From Methylobacter sp015476545 (GTDB lineage Bacteria > Pseudomonadota > Gammaproteobacteria > Methylococcales > Methylomonadaceae), in the NCBI RefSeq assembly GCF_052162025.1, contig NZ_CP197401.1:1426001-1490000 (forward strand): 64,000 bases of DNA, read 5' to 3'. The position numbers were made by a program, and so were the translations under genes. This document shows, in pieces, positions 55,422 to 63,674 of the stretch. The first letter of the stretch is position 1. Each line of letters opens with the position of its first letter. A model generated the notes under the pieces. The model did no database searches and was not told where the DNA came from. It saw only the letters and a program-made list of their open reading frames with translations.

Positions 55422-56066
55422 ATGTACATACCGAAGCATTTTGATGAACCCAGAATCGAAGTCATGCATGACCTGATTCGGGCCCGGCCACTTGCTACGC
55501 TGGTTACGCTGTCCGCAAGCGGACTGAATGCAAATCACATTCCGCTGCTCTTGTCGGCAGAGCCGGCGCCGTTCGGAGTCCTGCGCGGGCATGTCGCCCG
55601 TTCCAATCCCATGTGGTCCGATCTGGCGAAAGATGTTGAGGTGCTGGCTATATTTCATGGTCCGGATGCTTACATTACCCCATCCTGGTACGCTTCCAAG
55701 CAGGAAACCGGAAAAGTGGTGCCTACCTGGAATTATGCTGTTGTTCATGCTTACGGCAGGCTGCGTGTTATTGATGATGCCTCATGGCTACGTTCCCAGC
55801 TCGAGGCGCTGACCACACATAACGAAGCGGTTTTCTCCAAGCAATGGGCCGTATCGGATGCGCCTTATGAGTATACGGAAAAGCTGATCGAGGCGATCGT
55901 CGGCATTGAAATTACCGTTACAAAACTATCAGGCAAATGGAAAGTGAGCCAGAATCAGCCGGAGCGGAATCAGGCCAGCGTCATTTCAGGGTTGAAGGCG
56001 TGCGGCACCTCTGATGCCGCATCCATGGCAACACTGATAGAGACTTTCGCCAAAAACGCGAGTTGA
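55422..56066 (+). CDS. paiB: PaiB-type FMN-binding negative transcriptional regulator
   Basis: Protein of 214 aa in the PaiB family, a flavin-reductase-like split barrel that binds FMN. Typical segments are MYIPKHFDEPR, LNANHIPLLL, RGHVARSNP and VPTWNYAVVHAYG. In Bacillus, PaiB with PaiA (a GNAT acetyltransferase) affects sporulation and polyamine stress; no intact PaiA lies here, although a possible GNAT tail fragment follows at 56435. The ATG has AAGGA 9 nt upstream. Confidence 0.88.
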   Translation: MYIPKHFDEPRIEVMHDLIRARPLATLVTLSASGLNANHIPLLLSAEPAPFGVLRGHVARSNPMWSDLAKDVEVLAIFHGPDAYITPSWYASKQETGKVVPTWNYAVVHAYGRLRVIDDASWLRSQLEALTTHNEAVFSKQWAVSDAPYEYTEKLIEAIVGIEITVTKLSGKWKVSQNQPERNQASVISGLKACGTSDAASMATLIETFAKNAS

Positions 56067-56122
56067 TCCTTCATACACATCTCTTTGAACACCTGAATTT
56101 CAAGGCGGCGGTTGTACAATAG

Positions 56123-56281
56123 GTGCCGGATGAGATCGAAAGACTCATGTCCGGCTCTGTAAAGTTGATAAGCGACAAAATTTCCGAGATTAAAAATCTT
56201 AAGCAGAACATTCGTAAGCTGAGCTGCTGTGCTGTAAAAACCATCATGGCGCGCAGCGTCATGCCGGACTTATCAATCTAA
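56123..56281 (+). pseudogene. Possible MerR-family C-terminal remnant
   Basis: A 53-codon frame from a GTG (VPDEIERLMSGSVKLISDK and onward) resembles the dimerisation helix of MerR-type regulators (KISEIKNLKQNIRKL) followed by a decayed Cys end (MPDLSI). There is no helix-turn-helix and no ribosome site. Identification is tentative. Confidence 0.3.
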
Positions 56282-56434
56282 TCTATGACCCCATGGGTTA
56301 AAAAATCTTGAACAAAAATTTCCCGCATCAGTCACATCTTGCATAAATGGTTCAAGCGTTTAATCTCGAGGAAGAGGTTTTCGTCCTGTTTCTATCAGGT
56401 TCTGCTCAATAATCCGTCAGAGAGGAGATGCCCC

Positions 56435-56639
56435 ATGAAAAAACAGTTTTTTTCTCATAATCACATTTATAGCAATACTTTTTCCTATTAATCTTCACAC
56501 TGATCACGCTAAAGCGAACGAAGTGTTCATCGAAGCCAACCATCAAAACCAATCCGATTGAAGTTTCGCATCGTAACACTAGTGCAAAAAAGTGATTGAA
56601 AACGTCGGCTTTGGTACTTTTCCTTTAGTACATTAAAAC
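56435..56639 (+). pseudogene. Frameshifted small exported-protein gene with a GNAT-like tail
   Basis: An ATG with GAGGAG 9 nt upstream begins MKKQFF, then a run of seven T (56447-56453) shifts the frame; removing one T gives a signal-peptide-like LIITFIAILFPINLHTDHAKA. Two more shifts near 56545 and 56590 link it to VSHRNTSAKKVIENVGFGTF, which looks like a GNAT acetyltransferase end. It is read as a decayed gene. The first break could instead be a homopolymer error or slippage site. Confidence 0.35.
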
Positions 56640-56651
56640 GGTGTGTTTAAC

Positions 56652-57365
56652 ATGAACGGAAAAAACGTTGCAATCATGCAGCCTTACGTATTTCCATACA
56701 TCGGCTATTATTGCCTGGTGCAGGCAAGCGATACATTCGTTTTCTATGACGATGTCAATTACATCAAGCAAGGGTGGATTAACAGAAACCGACTGCTTTT
56801 AAATAAAGTTCCATACACGTTTACCATTCCATTGAGAAAAAGAAGCTCTTTTCAATTGATTAAGAATATCAATGTACTTGATATTAAAAAATTCAAATCG
56901 AAATTCATTAAGCAATTAGAACAATCTTATAGCAAGGCATGTAACTATCAAGTAGGCATGAGTTACGTCGATAAAGTATTGGATACCGATATTGATTTAA
57001 TCAGCCAATTGGCAATGAAATCTGTGACTGATTTCTTTGAAATGTTAAACATTGAGAAAAACTTTCTGGTTTCATCCGAACGTTTCGGTGAAACGAAAGG
57101 TATCGATAAAGCTGACAGGCTTATTACGATAGTCAAGTCGCTTGACTCTGAAAATTACATAAATCCAATAGGAGGAACGGCGCTCTACAATAAACAATAC
57201 TTTTCCGACAAGGGTATAAATCTCTCATTCATTAAAGCGAAGTTGGAGAAGTATAAGCAATTGGGAGGGCAAGGATTCGTGGGCGGCCTTTCCATAATTG
57301 ATCTCATTATGAACAATACCATTGATGAGTTGAAGCCTCATTTAGTGAACTACGAGCTTGTTTGA
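56652..57365 (+). CDS. WbqC family protein
   Basis: Cytosolic protein of about 237 aa in the WbqC-like family, found near O-antigen or glycan genes and of unclear enzymatic role. The N-terminal signature AIMQPYVFPYIGYY and the YDDVNYIKQGWINRNR segment are diagnostic. It is AT-rich in codon use compared with its neighbours, which suggests recent transfer. No glycosyltransferase or polysaccharide gene is adjacent, so it looks like an isolated import. The ATG at 56652 or the GTG at 56643 could be the start. Confidence 0.85.
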   Translation: MNGKNVAIMQPYVFPYIGYYCLVQASDTFVFYDDVNYIKQGWINRNRLLLNKVPYTFTIPLRKRSSFQLIKNINVLDIKKFKSKFIKQLEQSYSKACNYQVGMSYVDKVLDTDIDLISQLAMKSVTDFFEMLNIEKNFLVSSERFGETKGIDKADRLITIVKSLDSENYINPIGGTALYNKQYFSDKGINLSFIKAKLEKYKQLGGQGFVGGLSIIDLIMNNTIDELKPHLVNYELV

Positions 57366-57376
57366 AGGCAGTATAG

Positions 57377-57407
57377 GAACCACTGCAGCATATAACTGTA
57401 GTGGTTC
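57377..57407. terminator. Hairpin after the WbqC gene
   Basis: GAACCACTGCAG pairs with CTGTAGTGGTTC (one G-U pair) 12 nt after the stop, followed by TTGCTC. It separates the gene from the convergent yfaTSQP operon. Probably a bidirectional terminator. Confidence 0.6.
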
Positions 57408-57492
57408 TTGCTCAGTCAGACCGGGTTCAAGCGGCCTCAGCCCTTCAGCCGAAAATCTCTATGATGGATGTGGCAATTGTTGACGCTCACGA

Positions 57493-58566
57493 TTAGGGAT
57501 AACTGAACGAGTACACCAGGGCCAAATCCCCCGGATGGCGCAAGGGAACCGTGACGGTTTCCATTTTCTCATCCGGCGTGCCTTCACCGGTAATCACGGT
57601 GATTCTGCCCGTGGTCAGTTGCTCGTCGCTGTCGTAACCTCCGTAATAATTCACGTAGACCAGATAGGTTCCCGGCAGGATTGCGGGCATGGAAAAAATC
57701 TCCGGACCGAAGCCTGTGGTCACGTCCACGTCCAGCGCGCCGCCGTTTTCCAACACCCGGTTGCCGTAGAAGCCATGTCCGCCGTCCGGCGTGATCACAT
57801 GCAGGTCGACATCGGTGCCGTCGCTGTCCCAGGACAGCACGACGCGGAGCTTGGGGCTCGGCTTTTCGCGGTAGGCTTCGTAAAACTGCGTTCGCGCCAG
57901 GCTCCTGCCGTCGGGCGCGAGAATTTCAACGCTGTTCGAGCCGGCGCCGAAAGCATACGGCCGCTCGAATTCGCCCTGGTCGGTTTTGAGCGGCATCGAG
58001 ACGCCGTTGACCACCAGTGTTAGCGGCTGTTCAGCATCAACGCCGGATTTCGGGCTGGCGGCGATGCGGCCCTTGATCAGCCCCAGCGGGCTGTCCTCGT
58101 CTTCGGCGTTTACGTCCGAGGCCGGGTAGGTGACTTTCTGCACGTAGCGCGTCCGTTCACCGGAGGAATTGCGCCAGCCGCCCAAGGGCGCGTCCAGTTC
58201 GGCCCGGCCGGGAGCGGCTGGCGCTGCGTCGGTAAAGGCTTTGATCTGGGTTTCGATTTCAGTCAGCCGGCGGCTATAGGCCGAGGCAATACAGGCGTTA
58301 TCCTTGCAGGGATTGCGTTGTTTTTGCAGCCATTCCCTTTGCCCGGCTGCCAATTGCTGCAAGGCTTTCTTATCGCCTGACGCAAGCCAGGCGAGTTGGT
58401 CGTAAAGCTCAGCCAAGGCCTCGTCGGCAGCCGAGAGCGTATTATCGGCACAGATTGCGGTTTCGACCGCACTGGCCGCCTTGCTGCAATCGAAGCCGGC
58501 CGCGGCGGCGGGCATACCGCAGGCCAGCAGCGCGGCCCCGGCGACAATCATCTTGAACAATCTCAT
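57493..58566 (-). CDS. LprI-like plus DUF2135 fusion protein (YfaP-like)
   Basis: Exported protein of 357 aa. A signal peptide (about 1-23) is followed by a LprI/DUF1311 domain (about 24-110) with four Cys (FDCSK, AICADN, PCKDNACIAS). The C-terminal DUF2135 domain (about 235-357) has WDSDGTDVDLHV and YVNYYGGY. E. coli YfaP, in the same operon position, is only the DUF2135 part, so this is a fusion. LprI-like domains are lysozyme-inhibitor related; the pair suggests an envelope-defence role. It overlaps the YfaQ-like gene by 4 bp. Confidence 0.85.
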   Translation of the reverse strand: MRLFKMIVAGAALLACGMPAAAAGFDCSKAASAVETAICADNTLSAADEALAELYDQLAWLASGDKKALQQLAAGQREWLQKQRNPCKDNACIASAYSRRLTEIETQIKAFTDAAPAAPGRAELDAPLGGWRNSSGERTRYVQKVTYPASDVNAEDEDSPLGLIKGRIAASPKSGVDAEQPLTLVVNGVSMPLKTDQGEFERPYAFGAGSNSVEILAPDGRSLARTQFYEAYREKPSPKLRVVLSWDSDGTDVDLHVITPDGGHGFYGNRVLENGGALDVDVTTGFGPEIFSMPAILPGTYLVYVNYYGGYDSDEQLTTGRITVITGEGTPDEKMETVTVPLRHPGDLALVYSFSYP

Positions 58567-58955
58567 ACGTCTCCTTCGAGGATTTGTCTTGCGGTGGCTT
58601 CGATGAAAGCTTCGTCGAGCGCCCGCGGGGAATGCTTGAACGCCAGATGCAGGTATTCGTGCGCCAGACTTCGGCGGTCTTCCTCATAATCCAGATGACG
58701 CAACCAGATCCGGTTGGCGGCATAGTCCGCGAGGGGACTGCCGGAATGGGCGAGGCAGATTTCGATGCCGCCGGGCGCCTCGAATCCGTCGATTACAGCC
58801 AGCTGCCTGTTCCAGCGCGGAGTCTGTTTATCCAGCCATTGCTCCATAAGCCGGTTTCTCTGGCACGGCATTTCCTGAGGATCTGCCCAGGCTCCAGCTG
58901 TGAAGGTGGAAAATGCCCAGAGACAAAGGCTGCAAGTGTGCTTCAATCTTTTCAT
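58563..58955 (-). CDS. Short DUF2300/YfaQ-like protein with HExxH motif
   Basis: Exported protein of 130 aa with a signal peptide (about 1-25). It matches the C-terminal domain of E. coli YfaQ, including the zinc-protease-like HEYLHLAFKH (about residues 99-108), while the longer N-terminal repeat of YfaQ is missing. So it is a short form, not a frameshift: no remnant of the rest was found. It lies 3 bp after the YfaS stop and overlaps the YfaP-like gene by 4 bp. The HExxH could make it a peptidase; not shown. Confidence 0.8.
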   Translation of the reverse strand: MKRLKHTCSLCLWAFSTFTAGAWADPQEMPCQRNRLMEQWLDKQTPRWNRQLAVIDGFEAPGGIEICLAHSGSPLADYAANRIWLRHLDYEEDRRSLAHEYLHLAFKHSPRALDEAFIEATARQILEGDV

Positions 58956-58958
58956 CGT

Positions 58959-61900
58959 CTACCTGACCTTGAGTGTATAAGCTGCCTCGGTCTGTAGCGC
59001 TTGCCGGCTGGGATGGTACATCTCGAAATAGCGCGCCCGGCCAAGCTCGAATTCCCCGCGTTGGGAAAACCGGAGCAGGTGCAGGAAGCGGGCATCGCCA
59101 TTTAACGCTTCGACAGGGACGGTGTATCGATGCGGGAAAGTCTGGTACTCGGTGTTTTCCAGTTCCAGAGGCTGGGATTGCGCCTGATCCTGCCCATCTT
59201 CCGCTGCCCCGCCGCCAAAACCCGGCCCCGAAATTTTCATGCCCCACGGTGCGGCTTCCACATCGGCTCCCGAAGGCAAGGGAATGTCCACGGCGCCGTA
59301 GCGCGCGCCGCTTTCGCCGCTGACGACCACTTCATCAAGGTAAAGGGCCGAGGAATCTATCTCCGCTCCCGGCTGGATTTCTGTGGCGGCATAGACCGGC
59401 CCAGAGCTTTCCTCGGTTTCCCCGTTCTCCTCCTGTTCGGTATCCGGCTTTGGCAAGTCCAGTTTATACAGCTTGCGCGTCACTTGGATATTGGCAAGCG
59501 GATTCTTGACCTCTATCTCATGCAATTCATAGCCCAGATAGGCCGCCCCCGGCTTAGCCGCAGAGACTTGAATAGACAGGGGCGTGGAGCCGGCGTCGCG
59601 GTTGCCGGCCAGTTTCCAGACCGGCAGGCCGAAGCGGGACTCAGCGGGCTCGAAAGCCGGAGTCGCGGTGAAATCCAGCTTTTCCGCTGCTGCGTAAGGT
59701 TCCGCTCCCGCGGCTTTTTGCGCCATGAGCAGCACCAGCGAGCGTTCCAGCGTCGGTATATCCGGGCCGATATCGGCGAGCAGTTCCGAGAGTTGGCCGT
59801 CTGCCGGAGGCTGGCCCTTGCGGGCGGCATCCAGCATCAGGGCGGCTTGTTTCAGCCGGCCAGCGCCGGTTTCGGGAATATCGCCTGCGAAGGCATCCAC
59901 GACCTTTCGGGCCGCCGGATCATAGGCTCCTACATCGCCCAATGTGTCCAGGATCAGCAAGGCCAGTCGTTCGTCCTGGCTCAGTATGGGAAGCCGGGCG
60001 GCGGGTGCTTTCTCGTCAAGCTCATTTTCATGCAGGATGTGAGTGAGCAAACCCGGTGTCACACTGGGCTTGTTCTCGCTGGGCTGCATGATGCGTCTGA
60101 CTAAAGCGCGTGTTTGGGTTTTGACCGGCAAGCCCATCGCGCTGGTCAGCCACAGTGCGGTAGCCTGAGTCAGGATATCTTCTTTAGCGGCCTGCTGCTT
60201 GTACACATCCAGGAGGCTCAGCCAGGTGGCAGGCGCCGCGGCGATGCCCAGCGTTTGCTGGGCGTGCCAGTCGGCGAAATAGGCATACGCGGTCAGCAGC
60301 AGATCATCCTTGGATTGATTGCCCCACCAGCCGAATGCGGAATTCGGTCCGGCCATTTTGACCAGCCGCAAGCGGGCGCTGGCGATTTCGTCCCGCAGTT
60401 CCGCGGTCGTTTTCTGCACGGACGGGTTAGGGCCTAGCGATTTCAGATGACCATAGGCAAGGCTGAGCGGGATCAGCCGGCTCGCGGTTTGTTCGGCGCA
60501 GCCGTAGGGGTAATCTACCAGCGATTCGGCGATGCGCCAGAAGTGCTGCCAGCCTTTCCCGGCGGGCATGAGCCGGATATTGCTGGCACCCTGGGGCAGA
60601 GCAACCGTGCTGCCTTCGGGCTTTAGATCCACCGGTCGCTCGTAGCGGGTTTGCCAGCCCTTGGGAACCACTTCGATCGTCGTTTCCAGCGCGTCTTGTA
60701 TTTGTCCCTTGACGGACAGCGCTGTCTTGAGCGCGTCGCTGCTTTGGGCTTCGTAAGGCAGTTCCAGATAATTGGCGCCCGGCTTCAATTCCACTTCCCG
60801 GTTAAGGTTGATGCCGCCGCCGTTGGCCGTGAATGTTGCAATCTGGTTTTTGGCTGTCCGGTTATAGCCTACCAAGGTGATGACCGGCTTTTCGCCGGCC
60901 ACGAAAGAACGGGGGCCTGTCCATTTAAGATAAATGTCCTTGGCGGAGACCAGTTGTCCAATGCTCTGCCCGAACGCGCCGGCATCGGTCCAGGCCCGGC
61001 CGGTGATGCGCCAGCGAGTCAACGATTGCGGCATCCTGAACGAAAAGCTGGCTTTGCCTTTGGCGTCGGTCACCAGATCGGGTAGCCAGACGGCCGTGTC
61101 GATGACTTCCCGGCGCGGGCGTTCCAGCATTTTCAAAGGCCGGTTGCTGTAGGAGGGCTGTGGCGGGGCGCTGCGTTCGACGGGCAGAGCCATATCGTAG
61201 GCATGGAAATTGAGGCTGGATGAAGTCCGCACCTGGTTGCGGCGAAGGTGCTGAAAGAAGTCCTGAATGTTCGGCGCAATTTCGGGTTGCAGGCCGTACA
61301 CCGCTTCATCCACCACACCTACGGCGAGACGGCTGGAAACGGGGTGGTCATCCAGTTGCGTGCGCACTTCCACCCGCACCTCATCGCCGGGCCGATAAAT
61401 CGCTTTATCGGCAGTGAAGGCGATTTCGACAGCAGGAATCCGAACCTTGATGCCTTTGTTCTGGAAGGTGTAGCGGCCATCCTTCACGTACAGCACCGAG
61501 AACACCCGGTTGGGCGCATAGCCGGGACGTATCGGGATATTCGCCCGCCATTGCGTTTCGCCGATGCGGGTGAGGCTGGCCCAGTCGGTGCCTTCAGTCA
61601 TGAGCCCCGCGCTCTGTACGGAATCCCGTTCCAGCGTGAGCAGGGCGTTGTCTACCTGATCGCGGAAGCTGATGAGGGCATGGGCGGTTTCGCCTTCGCG
61701 GTATTCGTCCTTGTCCAGGTCGATCCTGAGTCCGCCCGTTGCCAGTTTGGCACCATTGCCAGATACCCAATGTTCGGTCTGGCCGACGACTTCGCCGTCG
61801 GCGTCCTTGATCCGCACCGTATAGGCGCCGGCCTGGGTGAATTCCACCCGGAAGCGGTCGTTTTTCACCTCGCCGGTTGCGCGGCTTTGGTCATCCAGCC

Positions 61901-63674
61901 GCAGTGACTCCCAGGACACGGCCTGTCCCGGTTCCTGCCGAGTGCCCGCCAACGGTACGGCGGTGAAATCGATGCTCTCGCCGGGCTTGGAGATATGGGC
62001 GGAAGAGTTGAGTTGATAAAGTTTGCGGCCGCTCTCGATGATGAATTCCTTGACCGCGGTTACCCGATAGGCCGAACTGTCGGCGCAGGCCACGCGCAGA
62101 ATGTAATGGCTGGGTTCCTTGGCCGGCGGCAGGTCGAACTCCACCGCGCCGTCGTCACCGGCGATCCGGCTCTCCTGGGCCAGCTTGACCGGGAAATGCA
62201 CCTGGGCGCCGGTGTAATAATTACTGTAGCCCTCGTCGCCGAGCAGGTTCAGCACCTGGGTGCGGAGGTTCAGCTCTACGGTAGCGCCCTTGACCGGCTC
62301 GCCGCTCGGATAGCGCAACTGGATGCGCGCATGAATGGGCTGGCCGGTTTTGTAGTTCTGCTCGTGAGTCGAGATCTCCACATCGAAATGCGGCTTGGTG
62401 TAGGCGGCGACCCGGAACGAGCCCATGTAGGCCGCCCCCTGATAGCTCAGGTTCAGAGTATAGCCGCCGGCTACGGCTTCCTTGGGCAAGCGGAACTCGG
62501 CGTTGGCGCCCTGTTCAGGGGATGCCTGCAATGTCTGAACCGCGACCGGCGTGCCGTTGGGATCGAGCGCGGAAAGGGTGACGTTGCCAGCTGCCAGGGG
62601 CGAGGAGCTCAGCGCATCCCGGAAAGTTCTTCCCACCAGCTTGACGTGGACTTTGTCGCCCGGCTGATAAAGCGGCCGGTCGGTGAAAGCGTAAAGCTTG
62701 TCGCCTTCGATCTCGCTGTCGTAGTAGAAATTCTCCGAAACGAACACGCCGCCCCGACCGTCCTGGCCGATGATGTAGCTGCGCTCGGGGACCTTGCGCT
62801 GGATCATCAGGAGGCCGCGCGAGTCGGTTTCGCTCTCCTGCATTACGCCCACTCCGTCGGAGAATAGGATGTGGGCTTGTCCGGCTGGACGGCCGGTTTT
62901 CCGCTCGGCGGTCCACACCAGCAACTGCTCCCTGGAAACCTTGGCGACTGCGATCACATCGGATACGAATACTACCGTTACGGCACGCTGCCCACCGATG
63001 GCGGCTTCCACCAGGTACAGGCCGGGCGGCAGTTTGCCCAGCGGGATTTTCACATCGCCCGGTTTGGCAGCAATGAATTCGCTGCTGCTGCCTTCCATGT
63101 TCACGGCCGAGTCCTGCTGTATGGGCTTCGCCGCCCAGATCGGATAGCGGAAGCGATCGACCAGCTCGAAGCCGGGTAGGGGCTTAATTTGCGGATCATG
63201 GCGGAATTCGGTGTGGTAGCTGTGCGGCGGCGCCTGCTTGAGCGTCGGGATAGCCTCGACCACCTTGGTTCGCGTCTCCTCGGAAAAAATGCGCTGCCAG
63301 GCCAGCCGGGTTTTCTTGTACCACACGTCGAAGACGTAGTTCAGCGCGTTGGCGATGCCTTCGGGGCGGGATTGCGCCGTCACCTGGATGCGGTGCAGGT
63401 TGCGCTGGCTTTTCAGAAACGCCAAGGGGTCGGGCACGCGGTATATCAGGATGTCTGCGTCCTCGCCCGAAGCGCTCGCTGGTCCGTCCAACCTGACCAC
63501 CGCCATTTCGTCGGAGCCGAACGGGGTTTCCGCGACTAAAAAGAACCTGTCTCCGGCGGCGCGTTCATAGCCGCTGGGATCAATGTCGCCCGCCCACGCG
63601 ATGTTAATCAGCGTGATAAGAACGAGAAACGGTAGATACCGGCAAAGTTGGGATTGTCGGGTCGTGGTTGCCAC
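58959..63674 (-). CDS. yfaS: Alpha-2-macroglobulin family protein (YfaS type)
   Basis: Large periplasmic protease-trap-like protein of 1571 aa. It has a signal peptide (CRYLPFLVLITLINIAWA), a row of MG domains, a bait-like region, and an alpha-helical thioester domain with CAEQ (C1059 in YPYGCAEQT), the thioester motif, then a receptor-like C-terminal domain. I take the GTG at 63674, with GGAAGGA 7 nt upstream, overlapping the YfaT gene by 67 bp; a frame to 63779 lies inside yfaT. As I recall, E. coli YfaS lacks the thioester, so its presence here is notable. It likely inhibits or traps host or predator proteases at the envelope. Confidence 0.9.
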   Translation of the reverse strand: MATTTRQSQLCRYLPFLVLITLINIAWAGDIDPSGYERAAGDRFFLVAETPFGSDEMAVVRLDGPASASGEDADILIYRVPDPLAFLKSQRNLHRIQVTAQSRPEGIANALNYVFDVWYKKTRLAWQRIFSEETRTKVVEAIPTLKQAPPHSYHTEFRHDPQIKPLPGFELVDRFRYPIWAAKPIQQDSAVNMEGSSSEFIAAKPGDVKIPLGKLPPGLYLVEAAIGGQRAVTVVFVSDVIAVAKVSREQLLVWTAERKTGRPAGQAHILFSDGVGVMQESETDSRGLLMIQRKVPERSYIIGQDGRGGVFVSENFYYDSEIEGDKLYAFTDRPLYQPGDKVHVKLVGRTFRDALSSSPLAAGNVTLSALDPNGTPVAVQTLQASPEQGANAEFRLPKEAVAGGYTLNLSYQGAAYMGSFRVAAYTKPHFDVEISTHEQNYKTGQPIHARIQLRYPSGEPVKGATVELNLRTQVLNLLGDEGYSNYYTGAQVHFPVKLAQESRIAGDDGAVEFDLPPAKEPSHYILRVACADSSAYRVTAVKEFIIESGRKLYQLNSSAHISKPGESIDFTAVPLAGTRQEPGQAVSWESLRLDDQSRATGEVKNDRFRVEFTQAGAYTVRIKDADGEVVGQTEHWVSGNGAKLATGGLRIDLDKDEYREGETAHALISFRDQVDNALLTLERDSVQSAGLMTEGTDWASLTRIGETQWRANIPIRPGYAPNRVFSVLYVKDGRYTFQNKGIKVRIPAVEIAFTADKAIYRPGDEVRVEVRTQLDDHPVSSRLAVGVVDEAVYGLQPEIAPNIQDFFQHLRRNQVRTSSSLNFHAYDMALPVERSAPPQPSYSNRPLKMLERPRREVIDTAVWLPDLVTDAKGKASFSFRMPQSLTRWRITGRAWTDAGAFGQSIGQLVSAKDIYLKWTGPRSFVAGEKPVITLVGYNRTAKNQIATFTANGGGINLNREVELKPGANYLELPYEAQSSDALKTALSVKGQIQDALETTIEVVPKGWQTRYERPVDLKPEGSTVALPQGASNIRLMPAGKGWQHFWRIAESLVDYPYGCAEQTASRLIPLSLAYGHLKSLGPNPSVQKTTAELRDEIASARLRLVKMAGPNSAFGWWGNQSKDDLLLTAYAYFADWHAQQTLGIAAAPATWLSLLDVYKQQAAKEDILTQATALWLTSAMGLPVKTQTRALVRRIMQPSENKPSVTPGLLTHILHENELDEKAPAARLPILSQDERLALLILDTLGDVGAYDPAARKVVDAFAGDIPETGAGRLKQAALMLDAARKGQPPADGQLSELLADIGPDIPTLERSLVLLMAQKAAGAEPYAAAEKLDFTATPAFEPAESRFGLPVWKLAGNRDAGSTPLSIQVSAAKPGAAYLGYELHEIEVKNPLANIQVTRKLYKLDLPKPDTEQEENGETEESSGPVYAATEIQPGAEIDSSALYLDEVVVSGESGARYGAVDIPLPSGADVEAAPWGMKISGPGFGGGAAEDGQDQAQSQPLELENTEYQTFPHRYTVPVEALNGDARFLHLLRFSQRGEFELGRARYFEMYHPSRQALQTEAAYTLKVR

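Noticed and set aside
59130..60104. 324-codon plus-strand frame inside yfaS
   Set aside because: Antisense shadow; the macroglobulin frame continues through it.
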